From DATAYA01 sp963754235 (GTDB lineage Bacteria; Pseudomonadota; Alphaproteobacteria; Acetobacterales; Acetobacteraceae), in NCBI GenBank assembly GCA_963754235.1, contig CAVWFK010000026.1, forward strand, positions 25,071 to 89,070: a stretch of 64,000 nt of DNA, read 5' to 3'. The notes beneath the pieces are model-generated. The model had not been told where the DNA came from, searched no databases, and saw only the letters and a list, made by a program, of their open reading frames with translations. The first letter of the stretch is position 1; each line of letters starts with the position of its first letter. A program made the translations under genes and the position numbers. This document shows positions 8,869 to 17,903 of the stretch, piece by piece.

Positions 8869-8896
8869 CCCTCTCCGCCCCCAAGGGCGGAGAGGG
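8869..8896. repeat. Hairpin repeat with following T-run (family D, copy 2)
   Basis: A 12-bp perfect stem (CCCTCTCCGCCC) with a CCAA loop, followed by CTTTTCC. Sequence and preceding bases resemble the copy at 8644-8671, so this is a second copy of the same element. On the plus strand the short T-run makes it terminator-like, but thiD begins only 29 bases later, so a termination role is uncertain. Confidence 0.65.
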
Positions 8897-8925
8897 CTTT
8901 TCCGATCAGTTGGACGGTCGCCGTG

Positions 8926-9735
8926 ATGCACCCGCCGCGCGGGCGCGTGCTGGCGATCGGCGGGTCCGATTCCGGCGGCGGCGCCGGCATCCAGGCCGAC
9001 ATCAAGACGATCGCCGCTCTCGGCGGCTATGCCGCGACCGCGATCACCGCGATCACCGCGCAGGACACGCTCGGCGTCCATGCGATCCATAGAATCCCGC
9101 CGGCGATGGTCGCGCGCCAGATCGCCGTGGTGCTGGACGATATCGGCGCCGATGCCATCAAGACCGGGATGCTCGGCGATGCGGCCACGATCGAGGCGGT
9201 CTGCGACGCGCTCGCTTGCCGCTCCTCCCTGCCGCTGGTGCTTGACCCGGTGATGGCGGCCAAGGGTGGCGTCGCCCTGCTCGATCCCGATGCGCTCGCC
9301 ACGCTCAAGCGTCGGCTGGTGCCGCTCGCGACCCTGATCACGCCGAACCTGCCGGAAGCCGAGGCGCTGACCGGCCTCGCGGTCCGCGATGCGGACGGGA
9401 TGGCGCACGCGGCCGAGGCGCTGCTGGCACTCGGCGCGGCGGCCGTGCTGCTCAAGGGCGGGCACCTCCCCGGCGAGACCGTCACCGACCTGCTGGTGAT
9501 GCGCGGTGCGGGAAGCCTGCGGCTCGCGGCGCCGCGGATCGCGAGCCGCCATACGCACGGCACCGGCTGCACGCTGGCGAGCGCGATCGCAACCGGGCTG
9601 GCGCAGGGCATGGCACTGGCCGATGCGGTGAAGCGCGGGCATGCGGCGGTGCGCGCGGCGATCGCGGCGGCGCCGGGATTCGGTGCCGGCCACGGGCCGC
9701 TCGGTCACGACGCGGTGGCGCAAGAGGCGCTATAA
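8926..9735 (+). CDS. thiD: Hydroxymethylpyrimidine/phosphomethylpyrimidine kinase ThiD
   Basis: ThiD phosphorylates 4-amino-5-hydroxymethyl-2-methylpyrimidine twice to give the pyrimidine diphosphate used in thiamine synthesis. The 269-residue protein has the ribokinase-fold signatures of the family: the N-terminal GGSDSGGGAGIQADIKT, DPVMAAKGG, TPNLPEAEALTG, LLKGGHLPG, and the C-terminal anion hole and catalytic region THGTGCTLASAIA. An overlapping GTG at 8923 could start it one codon earlier. The frame is open upstream to 8707 but that part is the DUF559 remnant and palindrome, not ThiD. No thiamine-pyrophosphate riboswitch is evident upstream, and no other thiamine gene is next to it. A GT2 gene follows after 18 bases. 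Confidence 0.95.
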   Translation: MHPPRGRVLAIGGSDSGGGAGIQADIKTIAALGGYAATAITAITAQDTLGVHAIHRIPPAMVARQIAVVLDDIGADAIKTGMLGDAATIEAVCDALACRSSLPLVLDPVMAAKGGVALLDPDALATLKRRLVPLATLITPNLPEAEALTGLAVRDADGMAHAAEALLALGAAAVLLKGGHLPGETVTDLLVMRGAGSLRLAAPRIASRHTHGTGCTLASAIATGLAQGMALADAVKRGHAAVRAAIAAAPGFGAGHGPLGHDAVAQEAL

Positions 9736-9753
9736 GGCACGCCAGGCATTCGG

Positions 9754-11160
9754 ATGGGCGGAATGGGCGATCGCAATCACGAGAGCGGCGTGCAGTGGCT
9801 TGACCAGGGATTCACACTGCCGGTCGGCGTTGCCTGGCAAGAGGACATTCCCGCCACCGGACCGCGCATGGAGATCACCGACGATCCCGACCTGCACGTG
9901 CTGATCGCCGGGCTGGCGCCGCAACGACTGAAGGCTACGTTCGAGGAGCTTGTCTGCCGCATCCCGCTGCCCGAGGATGCCGGGCTGGTCTGGCTGCTTT
10001 CGCGCAGCTACGTGCCGCGCGAGATCACCGGGTGGCCTGACGCGCGAAGCCTCGGCCTGCCGATCTCGCGCGTGACCGTCGATGGCTGGGACCTGCCGCT
10101 CGACGACGACGCGTTTCGCGAGGGCTGGCACGCCGTGGAGAGCGGCTTCCGCTGGACCAACGGGCGCGCAGCGCTGATGCTCAAGGCCGGCGCACGCCGG
10201 TTGGAGCTGACGCTCAATCCGCACTGCCCGCTGACCTATCCGCGACAGTCCGAGGCGGCGGCGGAGCCGACGGGGCGCGCCGTCGCGAGCCGCACGGTCT
10301 CGCCGCGCACGCTCGCCGTCGTCACCATGACCTACAACGAGCGCGACATGCTGCCGTTGTGGCTGCGCCATTACGGCGCGCAGGTGGGGCTCGAGCACTG
10401 CTATGTCATCGACGACGGTTCGGATGACGGCAGCACTGCCGGCATCGCGCCCGCCAACCTGATGCGGATGCCGCGCCAGCCGTTCGACGACGAAAAGCGC
10501 GGCGCGTTCGTTTCGGAGTTTTGCAGCTCGCTGCTGAAATACTACGATCACGTCGCCTATGCCGATGCCGACGAGATCATCCTCGCCGACCCGCGCCACC
10601 ACGCTTCGCTGCCGGCCTTCTGTGCCGCGACCGAGCATGACGTGGTGACGGCGATCGGGCTCAATGTTCAGCACATCGCCGGCGACGAGCCGCCGCTCGA
10701 TCCCCACCGCTCGATCAGCGAGCAGCGGCGCTGGGTACAGCCGCTCTCTTCGATGTGCAAGCCGATGATTACGCGCCGGCCGATCCGCTGGACGGCCGGC
10801 TTCCACGGCGCCAACGCTCCCCCCGCCTTCGATCGTCTGTTCAACTTTCATCTCGGCTATTGCGACCGCGACCTGGCGCTGCGCCGGCAGGCCAAGCGTC
10901 GAGACACCCTGTTCGCGACCGAGAATGCCCGTCATCATCACCGCTTCGACGACGGGCAGCTTGTGCAAATGCTGGATAGCTGGGCGGCCCTGCCGCCGGT
11001 CGCGACCATCGATCTCGACACCGAGTGCCTCGACACGCGGCACTTCGTGCGCGACGTGCTGGGCAAGTCGCGCCGCGAGGGCGAGATGTACCAGACCGAT
11101 CTCGACATCTGGGTCCCGCAGCTCTGGCGCATCCCGAACCGTTTCGTCGGCGTGTTCTGA
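9754..11160 (+). CDS. Family 2 glycosyltransferase with an extra N-terminal domain
   Basis: The C-terminal two thirds (about residues 185-400) is a GT-A fold glycosyltransferase of family 2: VVTMTYNERDMLPLWLRHYG binds the nucleotide sugar, DDGSDDGS follows, and DADE is the metal-binding DxD-like motif. The first ~175 residues are different: a beta-rich region with the pattern WHAVESGFRWTNGRAALML and an ending LELTLNP. I have seen this type of domain attached to glycosyltransferases in this bacterial group, where it may bind carbohydrate; that is inference. Acceptor and sugar donor are unknown. Total 468 residues, no signal or membrane segment, so it is cytoplasmic. Its start follows thiD by 18 bases, but no polysaccharide genes surround it. 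An alternative start is the ATG at 9763. Confidence 0.8.
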   Translation: MGGMGDRNHESGVQWLDQGFTLPVGVAWQEDIPATGPRMEITDDPDLHVLIAGLAPQRLKATFEELVCRIPLPEDAGLVWLLSRSYVPREITGWPDARSLGLPISRVTVDGWDLPLDDDAFREGWHAVESGFRWTNGRAALMLKAGARRLELTLNPHCPLTYPRQSEAAAEPTGRAVASRTVSPRTLAVVTMTYNERDMLPLWLRHYGAQVGLEHCYVIDDGSDDGSTAGIAPANLMRMPRQPFDDEKRGAFVSEFCSSLLKYYDHVAYADADEIILADPRHHASLPAFCAATEHDVVTAIGLNVQHIAGDEPPLDPHRSISEQRRWVQPLSSMCKPMITRRPIRWTAGFHGANAPPAFDRLFNFHLGYCDRDLALRRQAKRRDTLFATENARHHHRFDDGQLVQMLDSWAALPPVATIDLDTECLDTRHFVRDVLGKSRREGEMYQTDLDIWVPQLWRIPNRFVGVF

Positions 11161-11253
11161 TATCAGCTCTGGACAGGCGCGCGCCCATCGAATATAAATC
11201 GTTCCGGGTCACGCCTCCCCACCGGGGCGCTTCTCTTCTGAAAGGGAGAGCAG

Positions 11254-12435
11254 ATGGCACGCACGATGAAGCCGGAATTGCGTCCGGCAAACCCCCATTT
11301 CTCATCCGGTCCCTGCGCCAAGCGTCCCGGCTGGTCCGTGGCCGCGCTCGCGGGCGCGCTGCTCGGCCGCAGCCATCGCGCGGCGGCACCAAAGGCGCGC
11401 ATCGCCGAGGTGATCGCGCGCTCGCGCACGGTGCTCGGCCTGCCCGATGACTGGCGGCTCGGCATCGTGCCCGCCTCCGACACCGGCGCGGTCGAAATGG
11501 CGCTGTGGTCGCTGCTCGGTGCACGCGGGGTCGATGTGCTGGCGTTCGAGAGTTTTTCCGAGGGCTGGGCGAGCGATGTGCTCAAGCAGCTCGGGCTTCC
11601 GGAGGCGCGCGTGCTGTCGGCGCCGTACGGGAGACTGCCCGATCTCGCGGCGGTCGATTTCGCGCGCGACGTGGTGCTGACCTGGAACGGCACCACCTCG
11701 GGCGTGCGCATCCCCGACGGCGACTGGATCGCCGCCGATCGCGCGGGGCTGGTGATCTGCGACGCAACCTCGGCTGCCTTCGCGATGCAACTGCCGTGGC
11801 CGAAGCTGGATGTGGTGACCTGGTCCTGGCAGAAGGCGCTCGGCGGAGAGGCGGCGCACGGGATGCTGGCGTTATCGCCGCGCGCGGTCGAGCGGCTGGA
11901 AACTTACAAGCCTTCCTGGCCATTGCCCAAGATCTTCCGTCTCGCCAAAGGCGGAAAGCTCATTGAAGGAATTTTCGCCGGCGAGACGATCAACACGCCG
12001 AGCCTCCTTTGCGTCGAGGACGCGCTCGACGGCCTGCGCTGGGCCGAGAGCGTCGGCGGCCTGCCGGGCCTGATCGCACGGGCGCAGGGGAACCTCGCCA
12101 CGATCGCCGAATGGGTCGAGCACTCCGACTGGGCCGCGTTCCTGGCCGAGACGCCGGCCACGCGCTCGCCGACCTCGATCTGCCTGCGCATCGCCGCACC
12201 CTGGTTCGCGGCTTTGCCCGCCGACGCGCAGGCGAAGGCGGCAAAGCGGATCGCGTCGCTGCTGGAGAAGGAAGGCGTGGCCTACGACATCGCGGCCTAT
12301 CGCGATGCGCCGCCGGGCTTGCGCATCTGGGGCGGGGCCACGGTCGAGCGCGCCGACATTGCCGCCCTGCTGCCGTGGCTCGACTGGGCGGCGGCCGAAA
12401 TCGGCGCCGAACACCTCGCCGTGGCCGCGGAGTAA
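11254..12435 (+). CDS. serC: Phosphoserine aminotransferase SerC (alphaproteobacterial type)
   Basis: SerC transaminates 3-phosphohydroxypyruvate with glutamate to phosphoserine, the second step of serine synthesis, and can also serve vitamin B6 synthesis. The 393-residue protein is a class V PLP enzyme; the PLP lysine is K194 in TWSWQKALGGEAAHG. FSSGPCAKRPGWS near the N-terminus and ETINTPSLLCVEDAL are typical of the long alphaproteobacterial form rather than the E. coli form. The ATG at 11254 follows a strong GGGAGA ribosome site. Its stop overlaps the first ATG of serA by one base, so serC and serA form one operon that makes phosphoserine from 3-phosphoglycerate. The 93-base leader (11161-11253) shows no obvious riboswitch. 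Confidence 0.96.
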   Translation: MARTMKPELRPANPHFSSGPCAKRPGWSVAALAGALLGRSHRAAAPKARIAEVIARSRTVLGLPDDWRLGIVPASDTGAVEMALWSLLGARGVDVLAFESFSEGWASDVLKQLGLPEARVLSAPYGRLPDLAAVDFARDVVLTWNGTTSGVRIPDGDWIAADRAGLVICDATSAAFAMQLPWPKLDVVTWSWQKALGGEAAHGMLALSPRAVERLETYKPSWPLPKIFRLAKGGKLIEGIFAGETINTPSLLCVEDALDGLRWAESVGGLPGLIARAQGNLATIAEWVEHSDWAAFLAETPATRSPTSICLRIAAPWFAALPADAQAKAAKRIASLLEKEGVAYDIAAYRDAPPGLRIWGGATVERADIAALLPWLDWAAAEIGAEHLAVAAE

Positions 12436-14027
12436 TGCCGATGCCCAAAGTCCTGATCTCCGACAAGCTCTCCGCCGCCGCGGTCGAAATCTTCCGCAAT
12501 CGCGGCATCGAGGTCGATGTGAAACCCGGCCTCGCCCCCGCCGAGCTGCGCGCCATCATCGCGGAGTATGACGGCCTCGCAGTGCGCTCGGCCACCAAGG
12601 TCACGCGCGAGCTGCTCGACGTCGCGACCAATTTGAAGGTGGTCGGCCGCGCCGGCATCGGCGTGGACAATGTCGACGTCAAGTCGGCAACCGCCCGTGG
12701 TGTGGTCGTGATGAACACGCCGCACGGCAACGCGATCACCACCGCCGAGCACGCGATCGCGCTGATGTTCGCCCTCGCCCGGCAGGTACCGGAGGCGTCG
12801 GCATCCACCAAGGCGGGCAAATGGGAGAAGAATCGCTTCATGGGCGTCGAGCTCGCCGCCAAGACCCTTGGGGTGATCGGCTGCGGCAATATCGGCGCGA
12901 TCGTCGCGAACCGCGCGCAGGGGCTGCACATGAAGGTGCTCGCCTACGACCCGTTCCTGACCGAGCCGCGCGCGCTCGATCTCGGCGTCGAGAAGGTGGA
13001 GCTGGACGCGCTGCTCGGGCGCGCCGACATCGTCACGCTGCACGTGCCGCTCACCGAGGCCACGCGCAACATCCTCTCGCGCGAGGCGATCGCGAAGCTC
13101 AAGCCGGGTGCCCGCGTGATCAACTGCGCGCGCGGCGGGCTGATCGACGAGGGCGCGCTGGCCGAGGCGATCATCGCGGGCCACGTCGCGGGTGCCGCTC
13201 TCGACGTGTTCGAGATCGAGCCGGCGAAGGACAATCCGCTGTTCGCGCTCGAGCAGGTGGTGTGCACGCCGCATCTGGGTGCGGCGACCACCGAGGCGCA
13301 GGAGAATGTCGCGTTGCAGGTGGCCGAGCAGATGAGCGACTTTTTGCTCACCGGCGCGGTCGCAAACGCGATCAACATGCCCTCGCTCTCGGCCGAGGAC
13401 GCGCCACGGCTGCGGCCCTATATGGAACTCTGCCGCCTGCTCGGCGCCTTCGCCGGCCAGCTTACGCGGGCGCAGGAAGGCGTGATCCGGCGCGTCATCA
13501 TCGAATACGAGGGTGCCGCAGCACCGCTCAACCACCGTCCGCTGACGGCGGCGGCATTGGCCGGACTGCTCTCGCCGATGCTGGAAGGCGTCAACATGGT
13601 GAACGCGCCGGTGGTGGCGCGCGAGCGCGGCATGGACGTGGCCGAGACCGTGCATGAGCGCGACAGCGAGTATCAGACGCGCGTGGTCGTCTCGGTCGCG
13701 ACCGACCACGGCACCCGTGCCGTCGCCGGCACGCTGTTCGCCGGCTCGCGGCCGCGGATCATCGAAATTAAGGGCATCCGGGTAGAGGCCGATTTTGCGC
13801 GGCACATGCTGTACGTGACCAACCAGGACAAGCCGGGCTTCATCGGCCGCTTCGGCGCCACGCTGGCGGGTGCGGGCATCAACATCGCGACCTTCCATCT
13901 CGGCCGCTCCGAGCCGGGCGGCGATGCGATCTGCCTCGTCTCGGTGGACGAGGCGGTGCCGGAGGACGTGCTGGCGATGGTGCGCACGCTGCCGCTGGTG
14001 GTGCAGGCGACCAGCCTGGGGTTCTGA
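12435..14027 (+). CDS. serA: D-3-phosphoglycerate dehydrogenase SerA
   Basis: SerA oxidises 3-phosphoglycerate to 3-phosphohydroxypyruvate with NAD, the first committed step of serine synthesis. The 530-residue product has the long bacterial layout. The substrate/NAD catalytic core (about 1-315) includes the Rossmann motif GVIGCGNIGAIVA, the catalytic arginine region INCARGGLIDEGAL and the catalytic histidine in TPHLGAAT. An allosteric substrate-binding domain follows (about 320-450), then a C-terminal ACT domain (about 455-528) with YVTNQDKPGFIGRFG, which normally binds serine for feedback inhibition. Two ATGs (12435 and 12441) are possible starts; the first overlaps the serC stop. The presence of the ACT domain suggests serine control of the pathway. 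Confidence 0.97.
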   Translation: MPMPKVLISDKLSAAAVEIFRNRGIEVDVKPGLAPAELRAIIAEYDGLAVRSATKVTRELLDVATNLKVVGRAGIGVDNVDVKSATARGVVVMNTPHGNAITTAEHAIALMFALARQVPEASASTKAGKWEKNRFMGVELAAKTLGVIGCGNIGAIVANRAQGLHMKVLAYDPFLTEPRALDLGVEKVELDALLGRADIVTLHVPLTEATRNILSREAIAKLKPGARVINCARGGLIDEGALAEAIIAGHVAGAALDVFEIEPAKDNPLFALEQVVCTPHLGAATTEAQENVALQVAEQMSDFLLTGAVANAINMPSLSAEDAPRLRPYMELCRLLGAFAGQLTRAQEGVIRRVIIEYEGAAAPLNHRPLTAAALAGLLSPMLEGVNMVNAPVVARERGMDVAETVHERDSEYQTRVVVSVATDHGTRAVAGTLFAGSRPRIIEIKGIRVEADFARHMLYVTNQDKPGFIGRFGATLAGAGINIATFHLGRSEPGGDAICLVSVDEAVPEDVLAMVRTLPLVVQATSLGF

Positions 14028-14072
14028 ACCCGCCCGCCGTGCGCCGGCCGGGGCGCGCGCCTATAGTCGGGC

Positions 14073-14729
14073 ATGTCCAATGCCGGCCCCGTGTTGCTGT
14101 TCGGCGCCCGCTACAGCGTCTATACGCGGATCGCGCGGCTGGCGCTGGAGGAGAAGGGCGTCGGATACGAGCTGGTCGAGGTGGACGTGTTCGCCCCCGA
14201 TGGCCCGCCGCCCGAGCATCTTGCCCGCCATCCGTTCGGCCGCATTCCCGCCTTCGGGCACGAGGCCGTCGCGCTCTACGAGGCCGGCGCCATCGCCCGC
14301 TATGTGGACGAAGCCTTCGCCGGTCCTGCGCTGCAGTCCTCGTTGCCGCTGCCGCGCGCACGCATGGCGCAGATAATCTCAATCCTCGACTCGTACGCGT
14401 TCCGGCCGCTGGTGCTGACGATCTATGTCGAGCGCGTCAGCCGTGGGGACGCGGCTGACGAGGTCGCCATCGCGGCGGCACGGCCGCAGGCCGAGCGGGT
14501 GCTCGATGGGCTGGAGTCGCTGATGGCAGGCGAGCCATTCCTGGCCGGCCCGTCGTTGAGCCTCGCCGACCTGCACGCCGCACCGATGATCGCCTACTTC
14601 CGGCTCGCGCCGGAGGGTGCCGAAATGCTTGCGCGGCGGCCGGCGCTGGCGCGGTGGTGGCATGCGATGACGGGGCGCAGGTCGATGATGGCGACCCGCT
14701 TTCCGGCGGAAGCAAACCGACCGCCGTGA
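14073..14729 (+). CDS. Glutathione S-transferase family protein
   Basis: A 218-residue cytosolic GST-fold protein. The N-terminal thioredoxin-like domain (about 1-80) has YSVYTRIARLALEEKGVGYE and the glutathione-contacting FGRIPAFGHEAVALYEAGAIARYVDE, with the cis-proline in RIPAF and an E-(A)-(G) segment for the gamma-glutamyl group. The C-terminal all-helical domain (about 90-205) contains FLAGPSLSLADLHAAPM, including the N-capping box aspartate. The substrate is not predictable. Its stop codon overlaps the GTG start of the downstream helicase by four bases (GTGA), so the two are co-translated, although no functional link is known to me. Confidence 0.88.
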   Translation: MSNAGPVLLFGARYSVYTRIARLALEEKGVGYELVEVDVFAPDGPPPEHLARHPFGRIPAFGHEAVALYEAGAIARYVDEAFAGPALQSSLPLPRARMAQIISILDSYAFRPLVLTIYVERVSRGDAADEVAIAAARPQAERVLDGLESLMAGEPFLAGPSLSLADLHAAPMIAYFRLAPEGAEMLARRPALARWWHAMTGRRSMMATRFPAEANRPP

Positions 14730-17548
14730 GCACCTTGCCCGAGACGCCCTCGGTCGTGGCGGGCCACGGCAGGGCGGCCGTGCTCAGCGCCGATGGCGAG
14801 CTGCTGACGCTGTCGGCCGCCGAGGCGGCGGCGATACTGCGCACCGGCCCGCCGCCGCTGCTGGTCCATGCGCCGGCCACGCTGCGCCGGCTCGGCCTGC
14901 CGGCGATGCCGGCCTACGATCTGCTCCAACTCTTTGCCTTCGTCCTGCCCGCCCGCCCGGCCGCACCCACGCCGCGAGGCCTCGCGCTGGCGCTCGATCT
15001 GCGGCCGCCGCGCACGCTGGAAGAGTCCGCGGCCCTGCTGCCTGACCTGGCGCAAGTGCTGCTGCGCCGCCTCGCGGCCGGGCGTGGGCTGCCGCTCAAT
15101 CGCGACGCCGGCGCACTCGCCACGCGGATGGCGCGGGCCGGCTGGGGCTGGGGGCCGCTCGCCGCCGCCGCCCTCGGTGCCGCAGAGCCCGCGCGCGGCG
15201 CCGAGCCGTTGCGCGTGTGGAAGCGGCTGGCGGAATGGGACGACGCCGCCCTGCCCCCGCCACCCTCCGCCTACCCGGTGGCCCCCGCGGAAGCGCGCCG
15301 GCGGCTCGCCAAGATCCTTGGGCCGGAGGCGGAGCAGCGGCCGGGCCAGGCCGACTACGCCGATGCCGCCTGCACCGCCTTCGCCGCCCGCGAGAGCCGG
15401 GGCGCGCCGCATCTCGTGCTGGCCGAGGCCGGCACCGGAACCGGCAAGACGCTGGGCTACGTGGCACCGGCGAGCCTGTGGGCCGAGCGCAACCAGGGCT
15501 CGGTCTGGATCAGCACCTTCACCCGTCACCTGCAACGCCAGATCGAGGCCGAACTCGCCCGCCTCCACCCCGACCCGGCCGCCCGCCGCGCCCGCGTGGT
15601 GCTGCGCAAAGGGCGCGAGAACTACCTGTGCTTGCTGAACTACGAGGACGCGACCCATTCGGCGGGGAACGGGCCGTCGCTGATCCCGCTCGGGCTGATC
15701 GCGCGCTGGGTGCTGGCGACAGCGGACGGCGACATCATGGGCGGCGACCTGCCCGGCTGGTTTGCCGAGCTGTTTGGCGCCGGCGTTACCGCCGGCCTCG
15801 CCGATCGCCGCGGCGAGTGCATCCACTCCGCCTGCGGCCACTGGCGGCGCTGCTTCGTCGAGCACACGATCCGCCGCGCCCGCACCGCCGAGCTGGTGGT
15901 CGCGAACCACGCGCTGGTGATGGCGCAGGCGGCCTGGGGCGGGCTGGACGATGCGACCGTGCCGACCCGCTACGTGTTCGACGAGGGGCATCATCTGTTC
16001 GACGCCGCCGATAGCGCGTTCGCAGCCGCGCTGTCGGGGCTGGAGACGGCGGAACTGCGCCGCTGGCTGCTCGGCGCCGAGGGCGGCCGGTCGCGGGCGC
16101 GCGGCCTGCGGCGGCGGATCGAGGAGCTGGTCGCCGGCCGCCCGGCACTGGAGGCGCCGCTCGATGCGGCGCTGGCCGCCGCACGGGCGCTGCCTGGACC
16201 TGGCTGGCCGCTGCGGCTGGGCGATGGCGCCGCGCCGGGCGGCCTCGATTCCGGCCGCGTCAATCCCGCCGAGGCGTTCCTGCGGCTGGTGCGCCAACAG
16301 GTGCTCGCGCGCCTGCCGGGTGCTGCCGATCCGCCGCGCCGGGGCGCGCTGGAATGCGACCTGTTTCCGCTGGCGCCGGGCATGGCGGAAGCGGCTTCGG
16401 TGCTGGAACGCGCCCTCGGCCGGATCGCGGCACCGCTGCGCACGCTCGCCGAACGCCTCGCCGCCCGGCTGGAAGACGAGGCGGAGGAGCTCGACACCGC
16501 GACGCGCGGCCGGATCGAGACCATCTGCCGCTCCCTCGAACGCCGCGCGCTTGGCCAGCTTCGGGCTTGGCAGGCGATGCTGCGGGTGCTCTCCGAGCCG
16601 CCGCCAGAACCGGGCGAGCGGCCGCAATACGTGCTGTTCCTGCGCCTGGAGCGCAGCGAGCTCGGCGACCGCGACATGGGACTGCACCGGCATTGGCTTG
16701 ACCCGACCATACCGTTCGCGACCACGCTCGCCGCCCCCGCGCACGGCCTGCTGGTCACCTCCGCGACGCTGCGCGACACCGGCGAGGCGGACGCCGAGGC
16801 CGCGTGGCACGCGGCCGAGGCGCGCGTGGGCGCGGCACACTTGCCGCTGCCGGCGGTGCGCACCACAGTCGCAAGCCCGTTCGACTACGCCGCCCAGACC
16901 CGCGCCTTCGTCATCACCGACGTGATGGGCCACGAGCTGGGGCAGCTCGCCAGCGCCTATCGCGCGCTGTTCGTGGCGGCGGGCGGCGGCGGGCTCGGCC
17001 TGTTCACCGCGATCAGCCGGCTGCGCGCGGTGCACGAGCGGATCGCGGCACCGCTGGAGGAGGCCGGCATCCCGCTCTACGCGCAGCACGTCGATGCGAT
17101 GGACAACGCGACCCTGGTGGACATCTTCCGCGCCGAGGAGGAGAGCTGCCTGCTCGGCACCGACGCGATGCGCGACGGCGTCGATGTGCCCGGCCGGGCG
17201 CTGCGCCTGGTGGTGTTCGAGCGCGTGCCCTGGCCACGCCCCGACATCTTGCACCGCGAGCGGCGGACGCATCTCTCGGGCGGCGAGCCGGGCGCATGGG
17301 ACGACCGCGTCGCGCGGCTGCGGCTGCGGCAGGCGTTCGGGCGGCTGATCCGCACCGCGACCGACCGCGGCGTGTTCGGGCTGCTCGACCGGCGCACGCC
17401 GGGGCGGCTGCTGTCGGCGTTCCCGGCGGGGGTGAAGGTGCGGCGGGTGGGGCTCGCCGAGGCGGTGGCGGAGACGCGGGCATTTCTGGGCACGGGCGCG
17501 AACGCGGCTATCAGGCCGGTTCGTCGAGGCTCTTCACAATGCTCCTGA
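14726..17548 (+). CDS. XPD/DinG-like superfamily 2 DNA helicase with Fe-S cysteines
   Basis: A 940-residue ATP-dependent helicase. The first ~215 residues are an Ala/Pro-rich N-terminal region without clear motifs. Helicase motif I (Walker A) AEAGTGTGKT lies near 233-242. Four cysteines that can hold a [4Fe-4S] cluster follow between about 299 and 375 (NYLCLLN, GECIHS, ACGHW, RRCFVEH). Motif II is the DEAH-type DEGHH near 419, preceded by VVANHALVM. The second motor domain ends with DAMRDGVDVPG and LRLRQAFGRLIRT (motif VI). This arrangement is that of DinG/XPD helicases, which unwind forked or R-loop DNA in repair. The start is the GTG at 14726 overlapping the GST stop. The family assignment is secure; the precise cellular role is not. 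Confidence 0.88.
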   Translation: MSTLPETPSVVAGHGRAAVLSADGELLTLSAAEAAAILRTGPPPLLVHAPATLRRLGLPAMPAYDLLQLFAFVLPARPAAPTPRGLALALDLRPPRTLEESAALLPDLAQVLLRRLAAGRGLPLNRDAGALATRMARAGWGWGPLAAAALGAAEPARGAEPLRVWKRLAEWDDAALPPPPSAYPVAPAEARRRLAKILGPEAEQRPGQADYADAACTAFAARESRGAPHLVLAEAGTGTGKTLGYVAPASLWAERNQGSVWISTFTRHLQRQIEAELARLHPDPAARRARVVLRKGRENYLCLLNYEDATHSAGNGPSLIPLGLIARWVLATADGDIMGGDLPGWFAELFGAGVTAGLADRRGECIHSACGHWRRCFVEHTIRRARTAELVVANHALVMAQAAWGGLDDATVPTRYVFDEGHHLFDAADSAFAAALSGLETAELRRWLLGAEGGRSRARGLRRRIEELVAGRPALEAPLDAALAAARALPGPGWPLRLGDGAAPGGLDSGRVNPAEAFLRLVRQQVLARLPGAADPPRRGALECDLFPLAPGMAEAASVLERALGRIAAPLRTLAERLAARLEDEAEELDTATRGRIETICRSLERRALGQLRAWQAMLRVLSEPPPEPGERPQYVLFLRLERSELGDRDMGLHRHWLDPTIPFATTLAAPAHGLLVTSATLRDTGEADAEAAWHAAEARVGAAHLPLPAVRTTVASPFDYAAQTRAFVITDVMGHELGQLASAYRALFVAAGGGGLGLFTAISRLRAVHERIAAPLEEAGIPLYAQHVDAMDNATLVDIFRAEEESCLLGTDAMRDGVDVPGRALRLVVFERVPWPRPDILHRERRTHLSGGEPGAWDDRVARLRLRQAFGRLIRTATDRGVFGLLDRRTPGRLLSAFPAGVKVRRVGLAEAVAETRAFLGTGANAAIRPVRRGSSQCS

Positions 17549-17573
17549 CCCGGGTCTTTGGAGAGCAAAGGCC

Positions 17574-17885
17574 ATGCCAAGCTCAACCTACCGGCTGTTC
17601 CGCGCCGCGATTCTCTCTCGCAAGCAGATTACCTGCTCTTACAAGGGGCTTTACCGAGAGGTTTGCCCACATATCCTCGGCCACAAGCAAGGGCAGGAAA
17701 CGGCGCTGACCTATCAGTTCGCCGGCCAAAGCGCCTCCGGACTACCATCCGGAGGCGAGTGGCGCTGCCTCTTCCTGGCAGCGGTCTACGATGCTCGCCC
17801 CCGCACCGGCCGCTGGCATACAAAACCCCGCCACACTGCCATGCAGGTCTGCGTCGAAATCGTCGATGTCGACGCCAATGCCTGA
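17574..17885 (+). CDS. Conserved hypothetical protein, WYL-like
   Basis: A 103-residue protein rich in beta-strand pattern: QITCSYKGLYREVCPHILGH, then TALTYQFAGQS, then GEWRCLFLAAVYDA and CVEIVDVDAN at the end. The layout resembles a single isolated WYL-type domain (ligand- or nucleic-acid-sensing in regulators of phage defence and DNA damage), but without the helix-turn-helix that usually accompanies it. I am not certain of the family. The start ATG at 17574 has AGAGCAAAGG upstream. It begins 26 bases after the helicase gene on the same strand and ends 19 bases before the convergent lipoprotein gene. A perfect 10-bp inverted repeat around 17727-17752 lies inside the coding frame and is probably just codon use. 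Confidence 0.6.
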   Translation: MPSSTYRLFRAAILSRKQITCSYKGLYREVCPHILGHKQGQETALTYQFAGQSASGLPSGGEWRCLFLAAVYDARPRTGRWHTKPRHTAMQVCVEIVDVDANA

Positions 17886-17903
17886 TTCCGATCGGCCGGC
17901 CGC

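Noticed and set aside
11161..11253. A riboswitch before serC
   Set aside because: The 93-base leader is short and shows no conserved riboswitch core; only a ribosome site is clear.
17727..17752. A 10-bp inverted repeat as a terminator after the helicase gene
   Set aside because: It lies inside an open coding frame, has no T-run and encodes a normal Ser/Gly-rich loop.
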